The translations under genes and the position numbers were made by a program. The notes under the pieces are model-generated. The model saw only the letters and a list, made by a program, of their open reading frames with translations, searched no databases and was not told the DNA's origin. A stretch of 41,199 nt of DNA, from assembly GCA_949959185.1 (NCBI GenBank), contig CATLIX010000029.1:1-41199 (forward strand). The letters run 5' to 3'. The number at the start of each line of letters is the position of its first letter. The stretch's first letter is position 1. Below, piece by piece: positions 15,916-24,690 of the stretch. Source of the DNA: an uncultured Eubacterium sp. GTDB lineage: Bacteria; Bacillota; Clostridia; Lachnospirales; Lachnospiraceae.

Positions 15916-17187
15916 ATGGACAATCAGGAATATTTTGAATCACCGGAGAGGAAGAAGAATTCCGGGTTTGGAAAGGGGCTGGCAGCAGGCGTAATCGGCA
16001 CACTGCTGGTTGTAACCCTTATTGCAGGAAATATCTGGCTTTTTGTTCTGCCCGGAATCAACAGGAGAAACCAGGGGGACAGTCAGGCACAGGAAAGCAG
16101 CAGAGATGCTGTTTTCGGAGCGCAGGTGGAAGACAAGGCAGGCCGGATTGCGGATATTATTGACCAGTATTATTATGACGAGATAGACCGGGACGCCATG
16201 GTGGAAGGCATGTATGCGGGAATGGTGGATGGTCTGGGAGACCGTTATTCTTCTTATTTTTCAGCAGAGGCATTTGCTTCCTATAACGATTCCACTGCGG
16301 GAGTTTATTATGGGATTGGCGCTGTGCTGAACCAGAATCTGAAGACCGGGGTTGTTACAATTCTTCATGTATATCCGGGAAGCCCTGCCGAGGAAGCAGG
16401 GGTGAGAGACGGAGATATCATTGTGAAAGTAGGAGATATTGAGGGGGACAGCATGGAGCTGTCAGAGCTGGTGACTCATATCAAGGGCGAGGAAGGAAGT
16501 ACGGTGCACCTGGAGCTTATGCGGGCAGGAGAGAGCGAACATATTCAGGTGGACGTGGTAAGGCGCCAGATTGAAGTGCCTACGGTGGAATATCAGATGC
16601 TGGAGGGCCAGGTTGGATTTCTTCAGGTTTCGGAATTCACGGAATCCACCAGCGAACAGTTTTCCGCTGCCATCAAAGATCTTCAGGGACAGGGTATGCA
16701 GTCCATGATTGTGGATTTGCGGGATAATCCGGGCGGTATCCTGCAGACTGTGTGCGCCATGCTGGATGAAATTCTGCCGGAAGGCCTTGTGGTGTATACG
16801 GAAGATAAATACGGACACCGTTCCGATTACAAGTCAGACGAATCCTGTCTGGAACTGCCCCTGGCGGTTCTGATTAATGAAAACAGCGCCAGCGCTTCGG
16901 AAATTTTTGCAGGAGCCATCAAGGATTATGAGTATGGAACCCTGATAGGAACCACCACCTTTGGAAAAGGGATTGTGCAGACGATTGTGCCGCTGGAGGA
17001 TGGAAGCGCAGTAAAAGTTACCATGGCAAAATATTTTACGCCGAAAGGAAATTACATCCATGATGTGGGAATTCAGCCGGATATAGAGCTGGAATACGAG
17101 TACCTGTCTCAGACGGACGAAACCTATAATCCCATGCATGACAATCAGGTGCTGAAAGCGCTGGAAACTTTACAGAATAAAGATTGA
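15916..17187 (+). CDS. S41 family C-terminal processing peptidase (CtpA/CtpB-like)
   Basis: 423 aa. An N-terminal membrane anchor (about 20-45) precedes the S41 N-terminal region (about 70-115) and a PDZ domain (about 125-205), with YYGIGAVL and EEAGVRDGDIIVKV. The protease domain has LRDNPGGIL, the Ser nucleophile at about S326 in NSASASEIF, and its Lys partner K351 in TFGKGIVQ. Acts outside the membrane, cutting proteins from the C-terminus inward. AGGAGA lies before the ATG. It follows ftsX after 43 nt, an order common in Firmicutes. Confidence 0.95.
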   Translation: MDNQEYFESPERKKNSGFGKGLAAGVIGTLLVVTLIAGNIWLFVLPGINRRNQGDSQAQESSRDAVFGAQVEDKAGRIADIIDQYYYDEIDRDAMVEGMYAGMVDGLGDRYSSYFSAEAFASYNDSTAGVYYGIGAVLNQNLKTGVVTILHVYPGSPAEEAGVRDGDIIVKVGDIEGDSMELSELVTHIKGEEGSTVHLELMRAGESEHIQVDVVRRQIEVPTVEYQMLEGQVGFLQVSEFTESTSEQFSAAIKDLQGQGMQSMIVDLRDNPGGILQTVCAMLDEILPEGLVVYTEDKYGHRSDYKSDESCLELPLAVLINENSASASEIFAGAIKDYEYGTLIGTTTFGKGIVQTIVPLEDGSAVKVTMAKYFTPKGNYIHDVGIQPDIELEYEYLSQTDETYNPMHDNQVLKALETLQNKD

Positions 17188-17244
17188 CCTTCTGTCCTGG
17201 ATAGGATAAGATAATGGTATATTACGGAAGAGAGGGATAATACA

Positions 17245-18300
17245 TTGAAACAGTTTTTTGGTATGAGCCAGAGCGGCGATTTGAAGGAAGCGGTTCGGGG
17301 CTTAAAAGGGCCCCAGTTCATTATGCTGATGTCCAATGATAAACAGTTTGAGGCCCATGTGCGTGAACTGGAGGAGCTTTATCCCGGTGTGCCAAGTATT
17401 GGCTGTATTGGAATGAGCTATGATACCAGAGTGGTGGAAAATGGTGTGGGAATTGCAGCATTTCAGGACGGAGTTGCAGCTGCCGCCAATGTTCTGGAAG
17501 AAGTGAATACCATGCCTGTGAAATATATCCGGCGCCTGGAACGTGATGTGGAGAAGGTAAAAGGCGCCGGCAATGATACCATATGCATTGATTTTTGCTC
17601 CGGTAATGACGCATGTGTGCTGACTACCATTTACAGTGTTCTGAAGAAAAAGGACATTTCCCTGGTGGGCGGAACCGGAGACGCAGGAAGAGTTTCTGCA
17701 AACGGCAGGGTTTATAAAGATGCGGTGGCCTATGCCATTGTGAAGAATCAGCATGGAAAAGTAAAGGCTTATAAGGAAAATATTTATCATCCTGTGTGGA
17801 AGTATCGTTTTATTGCCTCCAAAACAGATAAGGCAAAATATATCATCGGAGAACTGAACGGGAAATCTGCCCGTCAGGTATACCAGAGTATTCTGCATGT
17901 GTCGGAACAGCAGATTACAACCCAGACCTTTAAAAATCCCTTTGGAAGAATCAGCGGAGATGAAATCTGTATCATTTCCATTAAAGAAGTGGACGGGGAT
18001 GCCCTGGCATGTTTCCGTCAGGTAAACGATTCCGATGTGCTGATTCTGCTGGAACTGGGTGATTACAGGCGTATTGTACGGGAGACCATACAGACCATAC
18101 AGAAGGATTTTTCCAGAGTATCGGCGGTATTTTCCATCAACTGCCTGTTCCGGTATCTTTTGTTCAGCGACAACCATTATATGCAGGAATATTTACAGGA
18201 GATGAAAGCATTAGGCAGCCATGCGGGCCTCGTGGGATATGGAGAGCATTACAACAACCGTTTTGTCAACCAGTCCATGACGTGTGTGGTATTTGAGTAA
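17245..18300 (+). CDS. FIST-domain sensory protein
   Basis: 351 aa, soluble. The FIST N-terminal domain (about 20-200) shows PSIGCIGMSYD and LVGGTGDAGR, and the FIST C-terminal part (about 210-345) shows GDYRRIVRETI and GLVGYGEHYNN. FIST domains are thought to bind small ligands such as amino acids and occur with chemotaxis and signalling proteins. The start is TTG at 17245, after AGAGAGGG; an ATG six codons later is the alternative. The next gene, 12 nt on, is a cytosolic MCP, so the pair probably forms a sensor-receptor unit acting in trans. Confidence 0.85.
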   Translation: MKQFFGMSQSGDLKEAVRGLKGPQFIMLMSNDKQFEAHVRELEELYPGVPSIGCIGMSYDTRVVENGVGIAAFQDGVAAAANVLEEVNTMPVKYIRRLERDVEKVKGAGNDTICIDFCSGNDACVLTTIYSVLKKKDISLVGGTGDAGRVSANGRVYKDAVAYAIVKNQHGKVKAYKENIYHPVWKYRFIASKTDKAKYIIGELNGKSARQVYQSILHVSEQQITTQTFKNPFGRISGDEICIISIKEVDGDALACFRQVNDSDVLILLELGDYRRIVRETIQTIQKDFSRVSAVFSINCLFRYLLFSDNHYMQEYLQEMKALGSHAGLVGYGEHYNNRFVNQSMTCVVFE

Positions 18301-18312
18301 AGGGGGAAGAAC

Positions 18313-19251
18313 ATGGGATATTGGAAAAACGCCCGGATGCAGATGGAAAAAGAAGAGGAGCAGGAAAAGGGCCTTTATCCGGTGGGATATGTGATTGAGA
18401 ATCTGAAAGACTACCAGAAAGAACTGGTAGAGAAAGAAGTGGATTCTCTGAGAGAACTGAATAAAATTACATATTCTTTTAAAAAAGTGCTCAGTGAATC
18501 CGAGAATTTCCAGGAACAGCTTCAGGATTTCGGACAGAATTTCTCAAGTATCGGCCAGGTATCCGGTCAGTTTGAGACTGTGAAAGGCGAGATTGCCCAG
18601 TCTGTGACCCAGGCCCAGGGTGAAGTGGAAGAATTAAAGAACAGTTCCCGCCAGGTGGAAAATCACTTTAAGGATATGGAAAAAACCTTTGAAGATTTCC
18701 TGGAAGCGGTAAAGAAGATAAAAAAATGCACCGGTAATATTGTAACCATTGCAGACCAGACCAACATACTGGCCCTGAATGCTTCCATAGAAGCAGCCAG
18801 AGCCGGAGAGCAGGGCAAAGGATTTGCAGTGGTAGCTGTTGAGGTAAAGGAACTGGCGGATCAGATTAAGAAGCTGGTAGCAGAGGTAGACTCCAGTATT
18901 GTGGATGTGGAGGAGGGAACCGACAGCCTGAATACCAGTATCAACAACTCTCAGCAGGCGCTGAGCGAGAGTATCCGGAAAGTGGATGAGACCTATCAGT
19001 TGTTTGATAAGATTACGGAGGCGGCAGAAGGCGCAACCAATGTGCAGGAAGAAATTTCCAGAGTAATTGATGAGTCAGATACGGCGCTGCAGACATTGTG
19101 CGGATTCTTTGACCAGACGAAAGAAGAATATCAGGAGGTTATGGGACATATTGATTATGCCAGCAAGCTGGGCACTACCAAAAGCTCCATGTTTGAGGAT
19201 GTGGACAACATGCTGTCCCAGATTCCGCCGATTATTGATGAATATGAGTAA
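18313..19251 (+). CDS. Cytosolic methyl-accepting chemotaxis-like protein
   Basis: 312 aa with no signal peptide or membrane helix. A charged N-terminus (1-60) leads to a long coiled coil. The conserved MCP tip, [20 protein letters not shown], is at about residue 152, followed by [16 protein letters not shown]. The signalling domain is short, suggesting a small length class. It would bind CheW/CheA in the cytoplasm. AGGGGGAAG precedes the ATG. The stop TAA (19249-19251) lies within the left end of a mobile repeat, so the last residues may have been altered by insertion. No che genes are in the window. Confidence 0.88.
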   Translation: MGYWKNARMQMEKEEEQEKGLYPVGYVIENLKDYQKELVEKEVDSLRELNKITYSFKKVLSESENFQEQLQDFGQNFSSIGQVSGQFETVKGEIAQSVTQAQGEVEELKNSSRQVENHFKDMEKTFEDFLEAVKKIKKCTGNIVTIADQTNILALNASIEAARAGEQGKGFAVVAVEVKELADQIKKLVAEVDSSIVDVEEGTDSLNTSINNSQQALSESIRKVDETYQLFDKITEAAEGATNVQEEISRVIDESDTALQTLCGFFDQTKEEYQEVMGHIDYASKLGTTKSSMFEDVDNMLSQIPPIIDEYE

Positions 19252-19333
19252 CAGTTCCCCTCATCGCCGGCATTATGAACTCATTCATGCGAGCATGATT
19301 CGTCCATAATTTTGGCGCTGGCTGAACTGTTAC
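19248..19333. mobile_element. IS66-type MITE, copy 1 (86 nt, diverged)
   Basis: The ends GTAACAGTTC (19248-19257) and GAACTGTTAC (19324-19333) are exact inverted repeats; the last 14 bases equal those of the copy ending at 26526. Inside, CGCC/GGCG, ATTAT/ATAAT and TCATG/CATGA can pair. Flanks GAATATGA and AAATATAA match at 6 of 8 positions, as an old 8-bp target duplication would. Confidence 0.6.
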
Positions 19334-19362
19334 AAATATAAATCCCCATGGAAACGGACCGG

Positions 19363-19391
19363 TTGACAAATACGGTCAAATCAGATATGAT
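19363..19391 (+). promoter_or_regulatory. Promoter of the thiamine operon
   Basis: TTGACA (19363-19368), a 17-nt spacer and TATGAT (19386-19391). Transcription would start near 19398, just before the riboswitch aptamer. Confidence 0.85.
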
Positions 19392-19410
19392 GAACAAGAA
19401 TAAGAGAACG

Positions 19411-19527
19411 CAGAGGGACTGCGGGAATAAATTTGGAAAGGAATATCCGGTTCCGAATGTATTCCCCCGGTTGAGAAGGTTAAAACCTGACTCTTTGAAC
19501 CTGTCAGTTAATACTGTCGTAGGGAGC
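19411..19527 (+). ncRNA. TPP riboswitch (THI element)
   Basis: The conserved core is visible: GGTTGAGAAGG (a CUGAGA-type segment), then CTTTGAACCTG and finally GTCGTAGGGAG. The 5' strand is AGAGGGACTGCGGG and an extended P3-like arm GGGAATA...TATTCCC precedes the TGAGA. It binds thiamine pyrophosphate and lies between the promoter and a terminator ahead of thiC, so high TPP should stop transcription. Exact ends are approximate. Confidence 0.9.
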
Positions 19528-19547
19528 GGAAGATATGTGTAAATTCT

Positions 19548-19574
19548 GAGACGCTCTCCGGGCGTCTCTTTTTT
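19548..19574 (+). terminator. Riboswitch-controlled terminator before thiC
   Basis: GAGACGC (19548-19554) pairs with GCGTCTC (19562-19568), followed by six T. Position right after the TPP aptamer and before thiC points to regulated attenuation. Confidence 0.88.
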
Positions 19575-19618
19575 ATGCACAGCCCCGTGTAAGGAAATTT
19601 TGAATCAAGGAGGAAAAT

Positions 19619-20923
19619 ATGAGAGAATTTGCAACACAGATGGAAGCGGCCCGCAGGGGAATTGCAACCGAAGAATTGAAAAAGGTGGCTGAAAAAGAGC
19701 GGATGACCGCGGAAGAACTGATGCCTCTGGTGGCAGAGGGAAAAGTGGTAATCTGCGCCAACAGGAATCACACCTGTATTGACCCGGAAGGGGTAGGCTC
19801 CATGCTGCGCACCAAAATAAATGTAAATCTGGGCGTGTCACGGGACTGCAAGGACTATAATGTGGAAATGGAAAAAGTGATGGAGGCTGTACATATGGGC
19901 GCCCATGCCATTATGGATTTGTCTTCTCACGGCGATACCATTCCCTTCCGCAGAAAGCTCACTTCCGAATGTCCGGCTATGATTGGCACAGTACCGGTAT
20001 ACGATTCCGTCATTCACTATCAGCGCGACCTGGCCACTCTTACCGCAAAGGATTTTGTGGATGTGGTGAGGCTCCATGCGGAAGACGGGGTGGATTTTGT
20101 AACCCTGCACTGCGGAATTACCAGAAAGACCATTGAACAGATTAAGAAGCACAAACGGAAAATGAACATAGTATCCCGCGGCGGTTCCCTGGTATTTGCA
20201 TGGATGTGCATGACGGGAGAGGAAAATCCCTTTTATGAATACTACGATGAAATCCTGGATATCTGCCGGGAATATGACGTGACCATTTCTCTGGGAGACG
20301 CCTGCCGTCCCGGCTGCCTGGCAGACGGTTCCGACGTGTGCCAGATTGAGGAACTGGTACGTCTGGGAGAACTGACGAAACGGGCCTGGGAAAAAGACGT
20401 ACAGGTTATGGTGGAAGGGCCCGGACATATGCCCATGGACCAGATTGCAGCCAATATGAAAATGCAGCAGACGATTTGTATGGGAGCTCCTTTCTATGTG
20501 CTGGGGCCCATTGTGACCGATATTGCACCGGGTTACGACCATATCACCTCTGCCATCGGCGGAGCCATTGCGGCTCAGAACGGGGCGGCTTTTCTGTGCT
20601 ATGTGACGCCTGCGGAACATCTGGCCCTGCCCAACGTGGAAGATGTAAAACAGGGGATTATGGCCTCTAAAATTGCAGCCCATGCGGCAGATATTGCAAA
20701 AGGCGTCCGGGGAGCCAGAGAGATGGATGACCGGATGGCAGACGCCCGCAGAGCTCTGGACTGGGAGACTCAGTGGGCATGTGCCATGGACCCGGAAACT
20801 GCCCGGAAAATCCGGGAAGACCGGAAACCGGAACATGACGATACCTGCTCCATGTGCGGAAAATTCTGTGCCGTGCGGAGTATGAATAAAGCTCTGTCCG
20901 GAGAATACATTGATATTTTGTAA
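19619..20923 (+). CDS. thiC: Phosphomethylpyrimidine synthase ThiC
   Basis: 434 aa radical-SAM enzyme converting aminoimidazole ribotide into HMP phosphate, the pyrimidine half of thiamine. Typical ThiC blocks include [15 protein letters not shown], the [14 protein letters not shown] region and [11 protein letters not shown]. The C-terminal cluster motif CxxCxxxxC is C410, C413, C417 ([11 protein letters not shown] context). The length fits the short bacterial form without the long N-terminal extension. AAGGAGG lies 7 nt before the ATG. First gene of the TPP-controlled operon; thiW follows after 20 nt. Confidence 0.97.
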   Translation: MREFATQMEAARRGIATEELKKVAEKERMTAEELMPLVAEGKVVICANRNHTCIDPEGVGSMLRTKINVNLGVSRDCKDYNVEMEKVMEAVHMGAHAIMDLSSHGDTIPFRRKLTSECPAMIGTVPVYDSVIHYQRDLATLTAKDFVDVVRLHAEDGVDFVTLHCGITRKTIEQIKKHKRKMNIVSRGGSLVFAWMCMTGEENPFYEYYDEILDICREYDVTISLGDACRPGCLADGSDVCQIEELVRLGELTKRAWEKDVQVMVEGPGHMPMDQIAANMKMQQTICMGAPFYVLGPIVTDIAPGYDHITSAIGGAIAAQNGAAFLCYVTPAEHLALPNVEDVKQGIMASKIAAHAADIAKGVRGAREMDDRMADARRALDWETQWACAMDPETARKIREDRKPEHDDTCSMCGKFCAVRSMNKALSGEYIDIL

Positions 20924-20943
20924 CATCACAGAGGAGGACGCAA

Positions 20944-21474
20944 ATGAAAGCAAACGTGAATGTAAATATAAAGAAACTGGCGGCGGCAGGAATGATGACA
21001 GCACTGGGCGTCTGCCTCTCTGCTTTTTCCATTCCCGTGGGCGCTTCCAGATGTTTTCCCATTCAGCACCTCCTGAACGTACTGGCAGGAATTTTTCTGG
21101 GGCCGGCCTATGGGGTGGGATTTACGTTTTCCACAGCCCTGATACGGAATCTTCTGGGCACCGGAAGCCTGCTGGCCTTTCCGGGCAGCATGGTGGGCGC
21201 ATTTCTTGGGGCGTTATTGTACCGGCAGACCGGAAAAATCTGGACTGCCTTTGCCGGAGAAATCCTGGGTACCGGGATTCTGGGAGGAATGCTCTGTTAT
21301 CCGGTGGCCGCATTTCTTCTTGGAAATAAAGAAGCCGCAGTGTTTACCTATGTGCTTCCGTTTCTGATTAGTACGGTAGGAGGATGTATGCTGGCGGCGG
21401 TTCTTCTGGGAGCTCTGTACAAATCCGGAGCCTTGCGGTACCTGCAGGGGATGCTGAAGGAAGTGCAGCCGTGA
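20944..21474 (+). CDS. thiW: ThiW, predicted thiazole-specific ECF transporter S component
   Basis: 176 aa with five to six membrane helices. The family-typical stretch GASRCFPIQHLLNVLAGI is near residue 33, with the GTGSLLAFPGSMVGAFLGA block after it. ThiW is predicted to bind hydroxyethylthiazole and use a shared ECF energising module, whose genes are not in this window. GAGGAGG precedes the ATG. Position between thiC and thiM supports thiazole import feeding the ThiM kinase. Confidence 0.92.
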   Translation: MKANVNVNIKKLAAAGMMTALGVCLSAFSIPVGASRCFPIQHLLNVLAGIFLGPAYGVGFTFSTALIRNLLGTGSLLAFPGSMVGAFLGALLYRQTGKIWTAFAGEILGTGILGGMLCYPVAAFLLGNKEAAVFTYVLPFLISTVGGCMLAAVLLGALYKSGALRYLQGMLKEVQP

Positions 21475-21500
21475 AACCCGGACAGGAGGAAAACAGATTC

Positions 21501-22340
21501 ATGGATGGAAAGCAGATAGCGGCGATATTCCAAAATATCAGACGGGGAAAATATCTGATACATATGATACCCAATACGGTTTCCGCCCCTTTGTGCGCCG
21601 ACGGTCTTGCGGCTCTGGGGGCCAGGCCTCTGATGGCAGTGGCGCCGGAAGAAATGGAAGAAATTGTCATGCAGGCCGATGGATGTGTGGTGAATCTGGG
21701 CCAGATGAACCGGGAGAAGCTGGCGGCGGCAGAGACTGCGCTGAAAACTGCGGCAAAAGAGGAGAAACCCACGGTGGTGGATCCGGTGGGCTGCGGAGCC
21801 TCTGTGTTCCGGCAGCAGGCAGTCCGGAAGCTGTTTCAGATTCCATGGAAAGGAATTGTCAAAGGCAACCGTTCAGAATTGTACAGTATTCAGCAGGGAA
21901 AGCTGACCGGAGAGGGTATAGATTCCCTGGAGAACCGACGTCTGACCGGAGATATCCGGCCCGGCAGTGTCTATCTGGCAACGGGAGAACCCGACTGCAT
22001 TTTATGGAAAACGGGCAGGATGGAAATCCCCCATAAGGGCAGGCTCCGTCAGAATATGGTGGGAAGCGGTTGCCTGGCGGGAGCAGTGGCCGGGGCCTGC
22101 AATACGGCAGTCCGCGGAATGAGAAAGGAACAGAATCAGGATGCCGCCGGGAGCGGGGAAGACAACCTGCTGCAGGAAATGATACTGGCGGCTGCAGCCG
22201 CTTCCCTCGGCATGGCATTTGCACTGGAATATGCGGGGCGGGCGGCAGGCTACGGAGCAGCCAGAACTGCCCTGTTAGACGGGATTGGAATGTTGTCGGA
22301 TTCCTGCTTTTCGGACTGGCTGAAAAGGAGAGATTTATGA
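21501..22340 (+). CDS. thiM: Hydroxyethylthiazole kinase ThiM
   Basis: 279 aa ribokinase-fold enzyme phosphorylating salvaged hydroxyethylthiazole. Seen: HMIPNTVSAPLCADGLAALGA at the N-terminus (usually CITNxVxxNxxANxxLAxGASP, here diverged), VVDPVGCGAS, IKGNRSEL-like VKGNRSELY, and GSGC with C191 at the catalytic loop. The start at 21501 follows AGGAGG; the frame is open further upstream inside thiW but has no support. Its stop overlaps the thiE start (ATGA). The N-terminal motif is less canonical than usual, but operon context is decisive. Confidence 0.93.
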   Translation: MDGKQIAAIFQNIRRGKYLIHMIPNTVSAPLCADGLAALGARPLMAVAPEEMEEIVMQADGCVVNLGQMNREKLAAAETALKTAAKEEKPTVVDPVGCGASVFRQQAVRKLFQIPWKGIVKGNRSELYSIQQGKLTGEGIDSLENRRLTGDIRPGSVYLATGEPDCILWKTGRMEIPHKGRLRQNMVGSGCLAGAVAGACNTAVRGMRKEQNQDAAGSGEDNLLQEMILAAAAASLGMAFALEYAGRAAGYGAARTALLDGIGMLSDSCFSDWLKRRDL

Positions 22341-22957
22341 AAAAATGGCTGTATCTGATTGCAGATTTTTCTTATGGAGAAGATAAAATAAAAGCGGCGC
22401 TGGAAGCCGGTGTGGATTATATCCAGCTCAGGGAGAAGCATATTTCCTCGGCGGAATATCTTCTGCGGGCAAAACGGCTGGCAGAATGGACGGCCTGTTA
22501 TCATACCAGGCTGATTATCAACGACAGAATGGACATTGCAGTATTAAGCGGCGCCCAGGGGGTTCACCTGGGGCAGGAGGATATTCCGGTCAGAGATGCA
22601 AGACGTTTTCTGGGAGCAGATAAAATCATCGGAGCCACTGCCAAAACAGGAGAACAGGCGAAACGGGCGCTGGAAGAAGGGGCGGACTACCTGGGAAGCG
22701 GCGCCTGGTTTCCTACGGATACCAAGAAAGACGCAGTTCCCATTTCAGAGGAGACTTACCGGGAAATTTTAAAAGCAGCTCCCATTCCCAATGTGGCTGT
22801 GGGCGGAATTACTCCGGAAAACTGCAGAAAGCCTCTGGATTGCGGAGCCCATGGACTGGCAATTTCCGCAGGAATTCTGAAATCTGACAATCCCGGAGCA
22901 GAGGTCAGAAAGATACGGAAGCTGCTGGAAGAAAGGGATGAAAAGCAGGAGGAATGA
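22337..22957 (+). CDS. thiE: Thiamine phosphate synthase ThiE
   Basis: 206 aa TIM-barrel enzyme joining HMP-PP and thiazole phosphate. Motifs: VDYIQLREKHIS (pyrophosphate binding), LIINDRMDIA, GAQGVHLGQEDIP, IIGATAKTGEQA (a serine in SxH is often present here; Ala/Thr in this copy), YLGSGAWFPTDTKKDA and VAVGGITPEN. GGAGAG lies before the ATG, which overlaps the thiM stop. thiD begins 1 nt after its stop codon, so translation of thiM, thiE and thiD is tightly linked. Confidence 0.95.
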   Translation: MKKWLYLIADFSYGEDKIKAALEAGVDYIQLREKHISSAEYLLRAKRLAEWTACYHTRLIINDRMDIAVLSGAQGVHLGQEDIPVRDARRFLGADKIIGATAKTGEQAKRALEEGADYLGSGAWFPTDTKKDAVPISEETYREILKAAPIPNVAVGGITPENCRKPLDCGAHGLAISAGILKSDNPGAEVRKIRKLLEERDEKQEE

Positions 22958-22958
22958 T

Positions 22959-23738
22959 ATGAAGGTTGTGCTTACCATAGCGGGAAGCGACTGCAGCGGC
23001 GGCGCCGGCATACAGGCGGATTTGAAAACCATAGCGGCCCACGGGCTGTACGGAGAAAGTGTCATCACTGCGCTGACGGCGCAGAATACCATGGGGGTAG
23101 CGGATATTGTACCGGTATCCCCTGCATTTTTGGAAAAGCAGCTGGAATGTGTCTTTACGGATATCGTGCCGGATGCGGTAAAAATCGGTATGGTGACGGG
23201 AATACCCCAGATGGAAGTGATTCGGAACTGTCTGCTTCGGTATCAGGCCAGACATGTGGTGATGGACACGGTGATGGTATCCACCAGCGGAAAACACCTG
23301 ATGGAGCCGGAAGCACTGACGTATTATAAAGAAAAACTGCTCCCGCTGGCGGAACTTTATACTCCGAATCTGCCGGAAGCAGAGGTTTTGTTAAAAAGAA
23401 CCATAAAAACAAAAGAAGAAAGGGTTGCGGCGGCAAGGGAGTTTGCGTTACAATACAAGGGTATTGTTTACTTAAAAGGCGGTCACGATGAGAATTCCGC
23501 AGATGACCTGCTGTTCTGGCAGGGGCATCCCATATGGATTTCCGGAAAACACATTGACAGCGGAAATACCCATGGAACCGGCTGTACCCTGTCTTCCGCC
23601 ATAGCCTGCGGGCTGGCTCAGGAACTGAGTCCGGAAGAGAGCGTGAGAAACGCGAAGGAGTATCTGACCGGGGCGATTCTGGACGGGATGAATCTGGGAA
23701 AGGGAAACGGGCCGCTGAACCATATGTACAAAATATAG
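22959..23738 (+). CDS. thiD: Hydroxymethylpyrimidine/phosphomethylpyrimidine kinase ThiD
   Basis: 259 aa ribokinase-fold kinase adding the second phosphate to HMP phosphate. It starts MKVVLTIAGSDCSGGAGIQA and shows SVITALTAQNTMGV, DAVKIGMV, VVMDTVMVSTSG, TPNLPEAE and the catalytic GTGCTLSSAIA block. The start at 22959 follows AGGAGG. With ThiC, ThiW, ThiM and ThiE it completes an HMP-de-novo plus thiazole-salvage route; thiG/thiS/thiH for thiazole synthesis are not in this operon. Confidence 0.96.
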   Translation: MKVVLTIAGSDCSGGAGIQADLKTIAAHGLYGESVITALTAQNTMGVADIVPVSPAFLEKQLECVFTDIVPDAVKIGMVTGIPQMEVIRNCLLRYQARHVVMDTVMVSTSGKHLMEPEALTYYKEKLLPLAELYTPNLPEAEVLLKRTIKTKEERVAAAREFALQYKGIVYLKGGHDENSADDLLFWQGHPIWISGKHIDSGNTHGTGCTLSSAIACGLAQELSPEESVRNAKEYLTGAILDGMNLGKGNGPLNHMYKI

Positions 23739-23757
23739 CGTAAAGGGGATTCTGCAG

Positions 23758-24657
23758 ATGAAGAAAAAAATACTTTTGCTTGGATTAGGGATATGTCTGT
23801 TGTTTGCTGCCTGTTCAGGAAAGAAGACAGCAGAGAAAGGGAATCAGCCCGATACAGAGCAGGAAGAGAAAAAGGAAGATACTTCCGAAAAAACAGAACG
23901 TAAGGATTCTGACAGCAAAGAGGAAAAAGAGAACAGTTCCGCCGGTGCGGAAGAACCGGGAAAGGAACTGAGCCAGCCGCCGGAGGTGACATTTACCGAC
24001 TATTCTCAGGATATTACCGATGAAGGAAGCGGCGCCATTCTGCTGTCTGTGATGGAGAACAGTCCGGTGGTTTCCATACCGGAAAATGAGGCGGCCGCTG
24101 AGAAGATAAATATGGCTTTTGAACAGAAACATACGGAAACACAGAAATATATTGAGGAAGATACGGAGCTGGCCCGCAGCGCTTATCAGGATCTTTCCGA
24201 TGAGGAGAAAGAGAGCTGGACAGGCTACGGCTATGGCTCTGTCTATAAAATGATGTATGCTTCCACCAGAATTCTGAGTATAGAAGCCGAAAGTTATCAG
24301 TGGCAGGGAACCCCTCATCCCAACACCTGGACTTTTTCCTACTGTTTTGACGCCACTACGGGAAAACTGCTGTCTCTGGCGGATATTTTCACCGATAAGG
24401 CAAAGGCCGGAGAAATTGTGGAAAAGCATATTCTTAAGACTATTACCGAAGATCCCTACAAGGAGTATCTGATGGAGGATTATGAGAGTTATGTCTCCGA
24501 TGTTCTTACGGAAGATGTGTTTTATCTGAATGAAAAAGGCCTGGTGGTTATCTGCAATCCTTATCTGGTCACCGCCTATGCCGGAGGTAAGATTGAAATA
24601 GAGGTGCCTTACCAGGAACTGGAAGAAGTGATGAACGAACTGTATGTTTTGAAATAA
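23758..24657 (+). CDS. DUF3298-type lipoprotein (RsiV-like extracellular domain)
   Basis: 299 aa. The signal peptide ends in the lipobox LFAAC (Cys at about residue 20), so it should be lipid-anchored outside the membrane. A highly charged Lys/Glu/Asp linker (about 22-75) follows, then a DUF4163/DUF3298-like domain (about 85-298). That domain has TPHPNTWTFSYCFDATTGKLLSL, typical of this fold, also found in the RsiV anti-sigma factor. Here there is no anti-sigma part, and the function is unknown. It starts 19 nt after thiD with no terminator between, so it may be read from the thi promoter at some level. Confidence 0.8.
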   Translation: MKKKILLLGLGICLLFAACSGKKTAEKGNQPDTEQEEKKEDTSEKTERKDSDSKEEKENSSAGAEEPGKELSQPPEVTFTDYSQDITDEGSGAILLSVMENSPVVSIPENEAAAEKINMAFEQKHTETQKYIEEDTELARSAYQDLSDEEKESWTGYGYGSVYKMMYASTRILSIEAESYQWQGTPHPNTWTFSYCFDATTGKLLSLADIFTDKAKAGEIVEKHILKTITEDPYKEYLMEDYESYVSDVLTEDVFYLNEKGLVVICNPYLVTAYAGGKIEIEVPYQELEEVMNELYVLK

Positions 24658-24690
24658 TGAACGGTATGTACGGAAAGAAAGAGGCAGCCA

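Noticed and set aside
19348-19542. Small protein upstream of thiC
   Set aside because: The open frame overlaps the promoter and TPP aptamer, whose conserved bases explain the sequence.
21384-21500. Upstream extension of ThiM
   Set aside because: The frame is open but lies within thiW, with no ribosome site; AGGAGG directly precedes the ATG at 21501.
22070-22336. N-terminal extension of ThiE
   Set aside because: It is out-of-frame thiM sequence, rich in Gly and Arg; the ATG at 22337 gives the normal ThiE start.
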